Positions 24,011-36,489 of a stretch of 64,000 bases of DNA are shown here, piece by piece. A program made the position numbers and the translations under genes. Positions within the stretch are counted from its first letter, which is position 1; each line of letters starts with the position of its first letter. The notes under the pieces are model-generated. The model made no database searches. It saw only the letters and a list, made by a program, of their open reading frames with translations, and had not been told where the DNA came from. Source of the DNA: Hofstenia miamia (taxonomy: Eukaryota; Xenacoelomorpha; Acoela); NCBI GenBank assembly GCA_004352715.1, contig SCFE01000004.1, forward strand, positions 2,195,021-2,259,020, read 5' to 3'.

Positions 24011-24838
24011 TATCTGTCAAATTTTCCTGCACATAAACATTTAGTTAAAATTGTCTTTTTTATCCCTAACGACATTTCTACTGTCACGTAGGTTACATTA
24101 CTGAAACTGACAAAACTGCTTTTTTAGTCTTAAAAACATTAAAACATTTATTCTTAGGAATTTTAATGGCTTTATTTTGTGGTGTTGTGTTGAGTTGTTC
24201 GTTATTGTTTCACTTTCTTGGTTTTGAATAAAGTGGGTAATTTTGGCAATTTAGGAAATTTGTGGCAATGTAGTATTTCATTACAGACTTACTTATATTT
24301 TATTAAAATTTGCAGTGTCGACAATTAAGTATTTTCATGTCCCACATTTGTGGTTTTATACTTTCTATTGTTTACGTTACTTTAAAATTTGGAGTTCATC
24401 ATCTATTTGTAACTCCATCCCAATTCGGCCAGTGGCAACAAAACTTTTCAATGTGTTAAAATTGTCCATATTGCAAAAATTTCCAATGGTGTTTGGCCTA
24501 TAAACCACCTTTATCAAAGCCCTAGATATTTCTACTGGTCATGCTGCGAGCTGCAGTGGATCAACAGTTAATATGTACCACACTCTATGGTGATGAATAA
24601 GCTTTCTGCTGTCAATGAAGTATAATAGTAGTAATAGAAAGACAGGGGAGATCCCACTTTTCCACTTTTTGGACACTCTGACTCATAGATATCAGAAGGT
24701 GGTTTAATTAGTGAGTCATTCTACCTGACAAATGTTTTTGACAGCTCGCTAATAGATTTTCAGTGACGTCAAATACTTGATATTATTAACACTAATGGAT
24801 TTTTGACAACTGCTAATTGATTTGTGACACTTTTTTAA

Positions 24839-25441
24839 TTGATTTTCGTGGTGATTCATATACATGTTGGGGCCAATTTTGTTTACACTGGACTAATTTC
24901 ATTGTTTGTTAATATACATGGCTATATCACACGTTACACTCGCTTGCATACATTACATCGCATTTGTGATTATGCATTGTTGGCTAATTTTACAACACTT
25001 TGTTGGATATGCACACATACACATCTGTTAATATTACAGACTAATTTTCCATGTTTTTCAATTACACCACGTAAGGACTACACAACGCAATGTCAAACCA
25101 CTATGACGCTTTCCATAATTTCGAAAAGCTTACACATACAATGTTTACAGTGTAATTTTGGAACTTTCTTGTTAACACATTTATCGTATCACGTTTTTTA
25201 CACCGCATATTGTAATATCACGCTAATGACTATTTTCCATACAAATTTTCCATGTTTTTTGTATAAAGACACAAACATGCAAAGACTACAATATCATTTT
25301 CAAGAGATAACCTATTTTTTCATTGTAAAATTCACATGTTTAATTCGTTTTGCTGGGAAATATTTCGTTCCATGTGTAATACATAATAAAACAAAACCTA
25401 CATTAAATAGTATGGAGTTACTCAAATTTAATGCAAGTTAA
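24839..25441 (+). CDS. unexplained 200-codon open frame (doubtful gene)
   Basis: An ATG at 24839 opens 200 codons without a stop, long for chance in DNA this AT-rich. The product is unusually rich in Cys, His, Thr and Phe (for example LCWICTHTHLLILQ). It has an internal echo: TNFPCF occurs twice, about 64 residues apart, matching repeated DNA (TTTTCCATGTTTTT near 25048 and 25246). No domain was recognised, and no splice, promoter or codon evidence supports expression. It ends exactly where the CpG-poor block starts. A long open frame inside a degenerate tandem repeat is at least as likely as a gene. Confidence 0.2.
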   Translation: MIFVVIHIHVGANFVYTGLISLFVNIHGYITRYTRLHTLHRICDYALLANFTTLCWICTHTHLLILQTNFPCFSITPRKDYTTQCQTTMTLSIISKSLHIQCLQCNFGTFLLTHLSYHVFYTAYCNITLMTIFHTNFPCFLYKDTNMQRLQYHFQEITYFFIVKFTCLIRFAGKYFVPCVIHNKTKPTLNSMELLKFNAS

Positions 25442-26616
25442 TAATAAAGTATCTCATGTTGGAGCAGAGAAATAATATCAGTGCATCCATACAGACATAT
25501 AACAGGAAACAATTATTTAAAAGAACAATTAACTCTGTTAATGCTTGGTAGTGGATGCTACACAAATGGCACCTTGGTGAGTAAGGATGGCTTCATGGAT
25601 ATGGCTTTGGCATGATGCCATGTGAATTGGTCACTGCTGGAAATCTATTCTCTGGATAATTTCTGTTTTTTTTTAAGTGAATTAGTGAACCACCAATGCT
25701 CTTTCTTTTGCTGGAATGTGGGTTACTCTTTACAATGGTAGTGTTTGCAACCTTCAATATTAACTCTTGAGTAGCCAGAGCACCCCCATGATTCTACATC
25801 ATGCTGAGGCAGTATCCATGAAGAGAATTTCAAACTTGCCAAGGTGCTAACTTATGTGTCTCAAGTTGTTAATTTCTAGCTCAATAAAACAGTTCTCATT
25901 AATACTGATCACAGCTCATGTAATAAATAATAATGGCATGTAATTGCCATGCATTCACTTTAACCAACAGTTTATTATCATCACAGTGTATAATTATAGT
26001 GTGCATGTTCAAATTGCAACAATAAATTACAAGTTGTTATTCCCTACATGTAGACATAGACTTAACCTAATTCTGTCAATGATTTGGGCTGCCTGCCAGA
26101 ATAGAGTGAGTTATCACTCTAAACTCAGAGGAGTAACTCCCAAATTGTTGGCAGAGACTTAAGCAATTATTATTATTAGTGAATTCATAAAAATGCCTAA
26201 AAGGGGTTAGTGAATTAAAGAAAAGCAAATGCATCCTCTCAACATGTCTCTCAAGTATTTATACAATATAATCAAAATATTACCTGTATTGTTTACACTT
26301 ATCTAAAACACAAGTGCTCTCACAAAAGTAAAGAGCAATTACATGTTTGCATAAATTTAAGGTGACAACAAATTTAATATTGAAATACTACACTTGGTCT
26401 AAATGAATTACATCAAAGTGATGTCACTACTAAAATCAAGAGCAAAATTAAGCTCAAAGTTACAAAATTATCATTGAAATAATAAAGTAGGAAAAGAGGG
26501 CCCTGTGTGACTCTACAATAAGGTTAGGGTTAGGGTGCTATAGCATGATACAATAATGAATTTCACCTTCCATATATCAGTAACTGTTTTTAATCAATGT
26601 AGAGTGCATTTTACTA
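25442..26616. other. start of the CpG-poor block, no gene recognised
   Basis: No CG dinucleotide was seen across this stretch, unlike the sequence just to its left. It contains a short GGTTAGGGTTAGGG run near 26522. No coding sequence was recognised. Confidence 0.5.
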
Positions 26617-29012
26617 ATCTGAAATTCATTCTCACACTTAAGTGTATTTGATTTTTAACTAACGGTTTTAGATACTATAAGACCTGTAGATTTTGAATCC
26701 AAGTTGTGTGTATCCAAAAAAATTCACTGTTTTTTACAAATTTAAGTTGAAAATCTCATGTTTTTAACATATGTCATTTTTCAGAATTTACAATTCATTA
26801 AGCTAAATTCAATCCCACATTTAAGCCCAATTGATTTTTAACTAAAGCTTATTATTTTTAGATACTCTAAGACCTGTAGATTTTGAACCAAATTTATGTG
26901 CACCCACAAAATTAATTCATTTTTTCACAAATTTTAGTTGAAAATTGTCATGTTTTAACATATGTGACTTTCCAGAATTTATGATTCCTTAAATTATATT
27001 TAATCCCATATTTAAGCCCATTTGATTTTTAACTAAAGCTTAGTATTTTTAGATATTCTAAGACCTGTGGATTTCAAATCTGAGTTGTGAACACCCAAAA
27101 ATATGCATTCAGCTTTTCACAATTTGCAGTTAGAATTTTAATGTGTATTTTTCTATGAATTATAAAACTTCTATTTTCTAATTTTTATGTAATATATATA
27201 TTTTTTCCCAGTATATGCTATAATTTTACATTTGCAAAACAAAGGTTTTGTGTATATTTGTCACTTGTGTTTTCAAAGATTCCAAATCAATTACAGTTCA
27301 AATCAATTCTTTATTTTAGAATCACCTAGGTGATTCTAGCAAACAAGAGAACACTGTGAAACTATTTCTCTATTTACAGAAGCTTGGGTGTCTTATATAC
27401 AATTTGTATTTAGAATATTTACAAACATAAAAACAACAAGTCAACATTAAAAGCATGTAATCTGGCAAATAAATAACAACAATGACCAACTGATGTTACA
27501 TTATTGTTTTTTGAGTTTTGTTTTGTTTATTATTAAAAACAATTATTCTTATAAGTGTGAAGTTGTATTTGCTTTTGAATATGTATCTAAATATGATGAG
27601 TCTCATACACTTTGCAAATTTATTAAAACACACCCCAAAGTACTTGATTAAATTGAATAAAATTTGGTTTTGGAAAGCCTCTACTAATGTAATTGTCATT
27701 TACAATCGTTTGTTAGTTGAATTTTTTGAATTGCTTCTGTATTGAACAGTCAGTTACAAAGCTCTAAATAACTGTCATGGATTTCTACATTAAGTGAGCA
27801 ATGAATGGAAACCTGTTAAGCATCTCTGGACCCAACCTTTTCATGATTTGTTTGGCATATTTTGTGAGAAAGTGGTAGCTCTTTCATTAATTATGAGAAT
27901 ATATTTGAATACTTTGCTGGAAATAATTTGATTGTAATGAACTGCATTTGCACTTCCAACACTAGGTGAATTCTACTAATATTTCTTCTGTTGAGCCTAA
28001 TGTGCTTTTACTTATACCCTCTGATTCATGGTGTAAGGTAAATACAGGTGTATAAATGTACAGCTGTTGTGAGTTCAAATCTTACTGAATCAATATATAG
28101 CAATAATATATATTTCAATTGCACTGTATTTTGAATTTTTATTCTCTAATGAGTTATAGTATTCTAAACATGAATAACACCCTTATAGTATTCTACTGCA
28201 CACACTTATAACCAAAAACAAAATAAATTCATAATAAATTATTAAAAACTTTAGTAATGTTAAAGTAAGGTATTACTCTTAATGATGAAATACAATTAAC
28301 CTCAAGCATTCCTTCATGCAAAACCAAACATGGCTATATAAAGTTGATTACTAGCATTGATGTATAGAAGAGATACTATTAAGAAAAACTAAAAAGAATC
28401 ATCTTCACTGATCTTGATATAGCAGATCTAAAGTACAAAAGTTAGAGCACAATACAGGGTATTGAAAACAATAAAAATAATATGCAATAAATTCTAATAG
28501 AAGGCTGGCTGTAGATATTTCCACTTTTCTGATCAAAATTATAGAGTTGATAATCATGCAGCAATATATATCTAAAGTTGATATTGAATTTAGTTATCAT
28601 CTGGGTTAAATTATGGGCGCTAATTATGTGCTGTTGTTTAAAACATCTGAGATTAGTATATTTGTGATTAATTTACACATAGGCAACTCAGAAAATTGAT
28701 ATACAAGCACTGTAATGTGAAAAAAAAATTGTAATTGATGGAATACACATTACAATTTTAAATGCAATTGTGAAAAACTGAGCGAATTTTTTGGGTGCAC
28801 ACAATTCAGATTCAAAATCTACAGGTTTTAGAGTATCTAAAAATACTTAGCTTTAGTTAAAAATGGAGTGGGCTTAAATGTGGGATTGAATTTAGCTTAA
28901 TGAATCATAAATTCTGGAAAGTGGCATATGTTAAGAACATGACAATTTTCAACTAAAATTTGTGAAAAACTGAGTGAACTTTTTAGCTGCACACAATTTG
29001 AATTGAAAATCA
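26617..29012. mobile_element. fold-back element with ~185-bp tandem repeats in inverted arms
   Basis: The left arm holds three head-to-tail copies of a ~185-bp unit (about 26617, 26784 and 26972), each with ACTAAAGCTTA/TTTTTAGATA-like cores and AGACCTGTAGATTTTGAA. The right arm (about 28754-29012) carries about 1.4 units in reverse complement (TCAAAATCTACAGGTTTTAG). The ~1.6-kb loop has no protein and contains a solo LTR. Terminal repeats and target duplication were not defined. A short related piece (CACACTTAAGTGTATT) recurs near 62510. Confidence 0.65.
27315..27500 (-). mobile_element. solo LTR of the TRIM-like family
   Basis: This 186-bp segment aligns end to end with the LTRs at 50128-50317 and 50696-50885 (shared TAGAATCAC start, TTATATACAATxTxTA core, ACAACxACCAxxTGATGxTACA end). 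It is flanked by TTAT on both sides (27311-27314 and 27501-27504), a 4-bp target duplication. In element sense it lies on the minus strand. Confidence 0.7.
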
Positions 29013-29395
29013 TAATACAGTTACTGAATCTCATTCACCAATTCAAATACAAATTCATTTTAAGTCTAATGATGCATTTCTCAACACAAAGAGTTATGCT
29101 TATGTTGGCACTTCAAAAGGGATTGCAAGATATAGTAAATTTTTGCACAATTTCATGCACTGAAATTTTAGCAACAAGATTTTAGCAAGACCATATATTT
29201 TCATTGATTATTAAATTAACACACTTGTCCATAGCAATAAAATTGTTAAGAACCATTATTGCTATCTAATTCAATTGACCCTTCTGCAATTATATGGAAA
29301 AATTAACAGAAAGTCTTTAGATATAACATGCACAAAAATATTCTCCTTCAGATCTCCATTTGCTACAACTCCTGCTCTATAAACTAAAATTTGAC

Positions 29396-30465
29396 TCAAG
29401 CTGCTAACATCAATTTGGAATCAGACTAAGATCAAAGACAAATTATGATTAGCAATATTATAAATTATTAGATCAGTTAGATTAATTTGTATCATGCAAC
29501 CAAGAAACAATAAGTGTCAACTTTAAGAGATTAGTATTTGTTGATAAGAATGCTTTTGGCAAAACGAGGGGGCAAAATCACTTCCATTATTTTTAGCCAC
29601 CATATTGGTAGATGAAAGTTCAAATGTGAAATCAACAGATACTTTTCTGGATTTCCTATAAATAGATTTGAAACCTTGTAAGCAATTGATAAAGAATTTT
29701 ATTTGGAATTCTTATTTTATTCTGTTAACACAGTTTGAATATTTATTACAATGTCAAGCTAAATGAGTTGGGTTAGTAGTGTGCCAGACTACAAAAGTGC
29801 ACTTAAGTTAGGTATAGGGCTTTTTCTCTTGTTTACCTGACTAGTGATCATGCAGTACATGTATTAAAATAAATGAATTTGAAATACAGTTGGATGACTG
29901 AAACCTAGGTAATATATTATTACTATTTCAGATCCAAATTAGTGCTATAAAATGGCTGATAAAGTGACTGAACATGTACTGATTAATAAATGTAGGTTAG
30001 GAAGCTGCTTAATATTAAACTATTTATTCAAGCCAATATATTTTGGTAATGGCTACATGTAATATTAATTAAGCAGCTAGTAACAAGTATGGTTGCACAT
30101 TCATGAAACACTTTTAAGAAATAGAGTTTAAGTCAAGTTGTGTCTTGTCTTAAGTATACACTGAGCTAGGATAGGGTACACATAAGTTATATCACTTAGC
30201 TGAGAAGTGGAACTCAACCAAATGGATCATTGATGGACTGGTGAAACTGGATGTGGAGATCAGCTTCAGGGAGATGCCCATTATCAATCTTTGGAGAGAT
30301 TGCTGTATGGCTTCATCACCTAAATAGTGAATAGTTAATTCTAGTTACATTATGTTAACAGAAGTAAACAAAAGCTAGACAGTATCTAGTTAGTAAATCC
30401 CTACCCACAAAGATATGGTCAAAACAAAAGATAAACAGTAATAATACCTGGTAGAGGATGTTACA
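29396..30465 (+). repeat. 5' LTR of the Ty3/gypsy element
   Basis: This aligns with 39871-40865 over its whole length, beginning TCAAGCTGCTAA and ending GGTAGAGGATGTTACA, with many substitutions. The first ~20 bases seen in the 3' copy (TAGCATCATCC) are not visible here, so the 5' edge is eroded. A primer-binding site follows directly. Confidence 0.85.
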
Positions 30466-30483
30466 TGGTGACCATGACAGCCA
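30466..30483 (+). promoter_or_regulatory. primer-binding site (tRNA 3' end complement)
   Basis: TGGTGACCATGACAGCC starts at the base after the 5' LTR. The TGG start complements a tRNA CCA end, as expected for minus-strand priming. The tRNA was not identified. Confidence 0.7.
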
Positions 30484-30671
30484 AGAACAACAACCTGGAA
30501 AAGAATTTCTTTTATTAGAGAAACATTCAGTGGAACAATCTGTACACTGTGACAATATCTATAAGTGAGAGTGAAAGTTAAGCAACAGGACAATTACATG
30601 AAAACCAAACTAGTGAACAAAGAGAGCTATCTATAACCTAAACCAGTGCACTTCAATAAGATCCTGGAATC

Positions 30672-32406
30672 ATGATCAAGAAGGAGTACCACTACAAACC
30701 AAAGAAAAATATGACAAAAGGAAAGAAAGGCAGTGCAAAGAAAACAGCACCCAGGGCAGTAACCCCTANATCAAGAAGGATCACCACTATGAACCAAAGA
30801 AAAATATGACAAAAGGAAAGAAAGGCAGTGCAAAGAAAACAGCACCCAGGGCAGTAACCCCTAGAACAACATGATCATCACCATACTCTGGTGAAAATTC
30901 ATCCCCCAACACGGAACTACAGTCCCTACATTCACCCCAGAGACAAACACCCAAGAGATAATCAACATGCTAAGAAGAAGCCAAGAAAATGAAGCACTTC
31001 TGAGGAATGAAATAGAACAATTAACAAACAAAGTTAAGCAGATGGAATGACAAAATGAAACCATCCTGAATGAAATCAAGTTAAATATGGAAATGCAACT
31101 AGATGAGCAAAGCAAGCTGTTCCAAAACAAGATCAAAATCCTCACACACCAACTATTCAAATCAAAGAAAAGATTCTTAGAACAAAATCAACAATGACAG
31201 GGAAAAATCAGCAACTGGAAAAAACAAACAGACTGTTAATAGAGGACAATGATTTACAAGCAGGAGAACTGGAGCAACTAAAGGACAAACTAAGATTGCT
31301 ACAGCTAACAGAAGAAGAAAACGGAGGGAACATATGGACCCATGTGATGGAATTTCATTCAAGGAAGGAGAGTGAATTACAAGCACTGCACATGCTGGCT
31401 AACAAAGAAGTAATATATGAGGAATTGGGCAAAGACTCAGATGCCAAGAAACAGAAAATTATAAATGAGATTACAAAAGCAGTAACCACACAACTACAAG
31501 AGGAAGACACAATAAAGAATCACAATAAACCCAAGTACGAAAATTCAATTCTACCACAACTACCAACCAACAACACAATACCTTGTAAAGCAACACTACC
31601 AAAGTTCAATGGAAGAGTAGATGGCAATAACCCAACATTTGTCTAATGGTTGCAGATGTTTGAGTTAATGATGGCAGAATGAAAAGTAAGCCAGCAAGCA
31701 GCAGCAGCAGCAGCAGCAGCAAGACTCCCATTATATCTGACAGGCGCAGCTTCCCAACATTACCTGCTGTTGGATGCAGAAATGAAGAGAAACTATGAAT
31801 TAATGATTGGAGACTTCATAAACTACTACAAAAATGAGAGTTTCAAAAATCAATATCAAATAATTCTAAACACAACAAAAATGAAAAAAAAACAATGACA
31901 TTCAAAACTATATCCAACAAGTCAAACGTCTATTAATGCTGAGCTCAATGGAAAACAGATATTCCAAATATGATCTATTCTCACATATTTGCAAAGGCAT
32001 GCCAGAAAGCATCAGGATGCAGTTTGAAATAAAGTGTGACATAGATGACAAGTTAGAAAGAATGATCCAAAAGGCAGTTGATATACAGGCAACCATCAAA
32101 AACAATGCACAGATATATGAGAAAGCCACATGGCACAGAGAGGCAATGACATGGAGAAATAATCTCAAACCACATCCCCCAAACAAAACTTACAATGATA
32201 CAAAACTGGAAAAAATCTTAAAAGTTAAAGGAAAAGATGGAAAAATGAGAAAGGTGAGAGAAAAAGATGTCAAGTGCTATGGCTGTGGACAAAAGGGTCA
32301 CAAAAAACCCAACTGCCCAAAACAAATAAATGTTATCAGCAATGAGGAAGCATATTATGACAAAGAAGATATACTGCAATCAGAAGAAAAAATGAATGAA
32401 ACATAG
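30672..32406 (+). pseudogene. gag of the Ty3/gypsy element (broken)
   Basis: An ATG at 30672 opens a lysine-rich start (MIKKEYHYKPKKNMTKGKKG). A coiled-coil region follows (EIEQLTNKVKQME, then QLEKTNRLLIEDNDLQAGEL). After an in-frame stop comes FELMMAE, a CAG run giving poly-Ala or poly-Gln depending on frame (about 31697-31718), and capsid-like sequence (LLMLSSMENRYSKYDLFSHI). A C-terminal CCHC zinc knuckle reads CYGCGQKGHKKPNC at about 32276-32317. Gag would form the particle and bind RNA through the knuckle. Several stops and shifts break the frame. The first ~93 bp are duplicated across a single N (30771), probably an assembly artefact. Confidence 0.85.
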
Positions 32407-32462
32407 CCAACTGACAAGGAGTAGGAAAACAAATCAGAGCACTGACTCATAAAAACTGTGCA

Positions 32463-32951
32463 TTGATAATGATCCTGACAAATCTTGATACAATAAACAC
32501 AATTATGTTAGCTATCAATGGAGTAATGACAAAGGCGACTATCAACACTGGAGCAGCAACATTAATAATCACAGACAAATGCACAATGAAGCTAGGTTTC
32601 AAATGTGAAGACTTGAATAGTTGCAACAAAAGATTTATTAATGCATCAGGAGAATATATCAACACAAAAGGAATGATAAATGCAGGACAGATGAGAATTG
32701 CTAATACAACATTCAAACAGTCATTGGTAGTAGTGGACACACATAATAACCTGTTGCCATATGAGGTCATTCTGGGTGACTACTTCTTGACAAGAAATGG
32801 GTGTGTCATCAACTGTGTGAACAGAACTATAAAGGTGAGAGAGGAAGAAATGGAAATCAAAGAAGAACAAGGGAAGCACAGAACAATTATATTTGAATTG
32901 AAGGAAGATATCCTATTCATCTACAGCTGCATCAATGGAAGATGCATATGA
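32463..32951 (+). pseudogene. aspartic protease of the Ty3/gypsy element, active site altered
   Basis: The 162-residue frame contains ATINTGAATLIITDKCTMKL, the place of the retroviral-type D-T/S-G-A site, and later LPYEVILGDYFLTRNGCVIN, the I-L-G-x-D/Y-F-L box. The catalytic Asp is replaced by Asn (codon AAC at 32544-32546), so the enzyme should be inactive. Its normal role is processing gag-pol. Confidence 0.8.
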
Positions 32952-33169
32952 TAGAAATAGAAGATGCAATAACAGCTGACATAATGCTATATGACAACAA
33001 AGGCATTAACACTAAAAGAGTATTAATGCCATCTAGCATTTGCACAGTCAAGCATGGAAAAGGAAGAATACCAATCCTCAACACAACGAACCAAAATGTT
33101 AATCTAAAGAAATCTCAAGTGAGGATATATGGAAAGTACATTAAATCCAACATCAGACTAATTTGAAAG

Positions 33170-33330
33170 GCAATGGGAGATGATGCTGGAGCAAGTAATT
33201 TGCATGGTCAACTCAAGGACTTGCAAATGAAAGTGGATAGTACTCCACATGGCTGACTCAAGGGAGAGTGGAGAAACACCATCAAAATCACGAGTACTCC
33301 CAAAGGCCAACTCAAGGACATAGGGACAAA
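33170..33330 (+). repeat. imperfect short repeat between protease and reverse transcriptase
   Basis: Three copies of a unit ending GxxxACTCAAGG occur near 33207, 33252 and 33306, translating as G-Q-L-K-D, G-stop-L-K-G and G-Q-L-K-D. Related copies lie after the integrase (36500-36785). Confidence 0.65.
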
Positions 33331-33406
33331 AGCAGAAGAAGAAAAGATATACAGAACCCATGATATAAAGAACAAAGACTACCCACATCATGAAGAACAG
33401 GAATTC

Positions 33407-34495
33407 ATGAAACTCAAGGAATTGTTGGAAAAGCACAAATGTATATTCAATTACAGAGAAATAAGTGTGGGACAAGCAGTGTGCAAAAAACATAGAATAG
33501 TCACAACAATGGACAAACCCATTAAACTGCCTGTCAGAAGAGTGCCAGAACAGATGAAAGATGAATACAATTGTATATTAGAAGAACTAATTGACAACAG
33601 GATCATCCACCCAAGTGAAAGCCTGCACACAGTGCCAACAGTGTTTGTGAAACAAGGGGATAAATATCACCTATGTATATACTTTCACAAACTAAACAAG
33701 GTGACAAAGAAATATTCATATCCCCTACCACAGATAGAGGACATGCTCTACAAAGCAAGCAAGCATAAATACTTCACAACACTAGATTTATGCAAAGCCT
33801 ACTGGCAGGTAAAGATGGAAGAAGATGACATTGAGAAAACAGAATTCATAACACCAAACAGGCTGTATGAGTGGATATATATGGCATTCAGACTATGTAA
33901 CACACCAGTGACCTTCAAGAGATACATCACAAAAGTGCTAAAGAATATGACACATAGAATGGAGGAAGTAGTCAATGCCTATATAGTAACCAGTGACACA
34001 ATCTAAGAACATCTGGAAAAACTAGAGGGAATGCTAACAATACTGGAGAATGCAGGACTTCACATCAATGGGAACAAATGCAATATTCTAAAGAAAAACA
34101 TAGTATTTTTGGGGAGAACAATTGAGAAATGCAGGATATGTATGAAGGACAATGCCAGAGAGATGATCCACAAAATAGAAAAACCCAACAACAAGAAAGA
34201 TATACAAAGGATAATGGGATTTTTCAACTATTACGGCACCTTCATTCCAAACATAGCCAGTAAAATGGCAAAGATGACTAGACTAATGAGAAAATCAGTA
34301 CCATTAGTATGGACCTGGCAGGAGCAGGAGGATTTGGATAACATCAAAGAAGAACTGGTGAAATTACCATCCCTCAACATGCTGGACTATAACAAACAGT
34401 TCATACTGGATTGCAATGCAAGTAAAGTGGCAATCAGAGCCACATTAGGACAAATAAAAAATGGAAAAGAGGTCCCTATTCAATTTTTCAGTTGA
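33407..34495 (+). pseudogene. reverse transcriptase of the Ty3/gypsy element, catalytic pair deleted
   Basis: Order of motifs: KKHRIVTTMDKPIKLPVRRV, EELIDNRIIHPSESLHTVPT, then YHLCIYFHKLNKVTKKYSYP, YFTTLDLCKAYWQVKMEEDD (motif A, Asp kept), EWIYMAFRLCNTPVTFKRYI (motif B), and NAYIVTSDTI followed by a stop. In this last segment (about 33971-34005) the usual Asp-Asp pair is absent. The frame resumes at 34020 with GLHINGNKCNILKKNIVFLG and the thumb/connection (QRIMGFFNYYGTFIPNIASK). Without the Asp pair polymerisation is impossible. RT would copy element RNA into DNA in the particle. Confidence 0.9.
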
Positions 34496-34534
34496 AAGCT
34501 AAGAGCAAGTGAGGAAAATTACAGGTCAACTAAG

Positions 34535-34864
34535 GTGGAAATGCTGGCATTAATCAAGAGCATCAAGAAGTTTCAGCACTTCTTCATCAGCAGAGAATTC
34601 AAAGTGTTCATGGATAACAGCAGATTACCATGGCTAAAAAAGTTTTCTGGAGACAAATCTGGAATAGTGTCACAATGGATTGAATATTTGAATGAATTTA
34701 CATTCTCAATCAAGCATAGGAAAGGCAGCCTACATAACAATGCAGACTTCTGCACATTGTTGCCAGAGTATCAAAGAGATGCAGCAAAAACCCACATACT
34801 GAATATGAGGGACTGCTGGAAATTAACATGGACAAAAAAGGCCAGGCTGTTCTACCAATACTGA
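34535..34864 (+). pseudogene. RNase H of the Ty3/gypsy element
   Basis: After a stop at 34493-34495 the frame continues EMLALIKSIKKFQHFFISRE, then FKVFMDNSRLPWLKKFSGDK, QWIEYLNEFTFSIKHRKGSL and HNNADFCTLLPE. These correspond to the E-L-x-A, F-x-x-x-T/D, H-R-K-G and N-x-A-D-x-L segments of gypsy RNase H. The domain removes RNA from RNA:DNA hybrids. It is separated from RT by a stop, so this copy could not make an intact polyprotein. Confidence 0.8.
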
Positions 34865-35039
34865 TGAGGGAAGAGATATCTGAACAAGAAATAGTGGACA
34901 AACAGAGAGAGGACATAATCCTCAGTGAAATAATAAAAAAAATTAAGAGAGCCCTGAACAACACTATCAAAACTTACAGCAGGATACTATGAGTGTTATA
35001 AGTGGAAAATAAATAAGAATGCACTATTATATGTTGAAG

Positions 35040-36022
35040 CTTGCAACAACAGAATCCTCATACTAGATTATTTCAAAAGAGAACTGATAAGGAAAATACA
35101 CAAGAAGGGCCATTTGGGAATTACACAAACAGAAAAAACCTTCAATGCAAGATTTATAACAACAGCTGTGATGAAAATCACAGAAGACATAATTAATAAG
35201 GGTACAATGTGCCTATTACTCAATAAACAACATTTCCTGACACAAAGGGCACCACTGCAGAAAATAATTGCAACACAACTAAATGAGATAGTCCACATAG
35301 ATCTGGAAATGCTGTTGAAGGATGCTGAGGGCTACCAATACCTACTGATAATGGTGGATAATTTCATGAAATATGCAAGGCTGATCCCAATGAAGAATAC
35401 AACAGCAGAAACCACAGCAAAATTAGTATTGAAGGAATGGATTCTACAACTCAGGCCAATATAAACAATAATAATGGACAAAGGCCCTCAATTTGAGAGC
35501 AGACTTTTTCAAGAGATGGCAAAGCTCCTGAAAATAGCAAGTGAATGAACAACATCATACCATCCACAGGCTAATGGAGCAGTGGAGAGGCTAAATTGAA
35601 CACTAATTAAATTAATTAGAGTGGCAACATCAAGAATAGGTGGAAATAGATGGAGAGAAGTCATTGAGATGGTTGAATATTTCTATAACACATCAGTACA
35701 TGGAACAAGAGGAGTCACACCATTTAAGGCAATGTTCAGAAGATAGGCAACAGCTCTGTTATCAATGCAATATACTAACTACAGCAAAAGCTTGGATAAC
35801 AAGTATGTAAATCAACTAAGAAAGCAGATCACAGCAATTCATGAAACAATGTGTCACAAAATAAAGAAATCAGCAGTGAGACAGCAATGCAATTATAATA
35901 AAAAAATTTATGGGCACACACATAAGGTAGGAGATAAGGTATACACATTCACACTGATGAAACTCACAGACACAAACCAAGTCTGGAAACTAAAAACAGT
36001 ATGGTCCACCCACACACAATAA
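35040..36022 (+). pseudogene. integrase of the Ty3/gypsy element (broken)
   Basis: The N-terminal zinc-binding part is degraded: the His region survives (KKGHLGITQTEKTFNARF) but the Cys pair is not intact. In the core, the first Asp lies in IVHIDLEMLLKDAEGYQYLL, the second in MDKGPQFESRLFQEM, and the Glu in YHPQANGAVERLN, so the D,D-35-E triad can be traced across three frames or stops. Stops at about 35461, 35546 and 35598 interrupt it. Two of these are TGA codons where the family has Arg, which fits CpG decay of CGA. The C-terminus (about 35765-36000) has HKVGDKVYTFTLMK, typical of the DNA-binding end. Confidence 0.85.
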
Positions 36023-36190
36023 CACAGACACTACCAAACAATGAATACATGCTAGACAATAATAGACTGTTACATTTTCAAAATTTGAAGAGAGCAACAG
36101 TGGATATTGAAGAAACAAAGATAGACAAGAATGCTGAATTAACAGCAATGAAATTATATATGATATGTATGATTTAGATAGTCTACACAA

Positions 36191-36192
36191 AN

Positions 36193-36221
<29 letters not shown>
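36191..36221. repeat. (AG)n microsatellite with a single N
   Basis: An AGAG run follows one N at 36192. It lies just downstream of the integrase. Confidence 0.8.
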
Positions 36222-36223
<2 letters not shown>

Positions 36224-36489
36224 TGCCCCAAAAGACAGTGATAAATAAATCAATATATGACCCTGAAATATGGGACTTAAATTTACTAACTGAATTTAGG
36301 AATATAGAAGAAAATGATTCACCTGCTGATGAAGAAGAGAGTCACCGAACTCAACAACCAGAGGAACTCTCAACAATGAACAGGAGAAGGAGAGTTCACA
36401 GAAGTTCTCAAACCAGATGTTGACTCTAGGGCAGAAGGGATGAGAATGAAGATCCAACAAATAGACAACATGGAGTGAGAAGGCATCCT

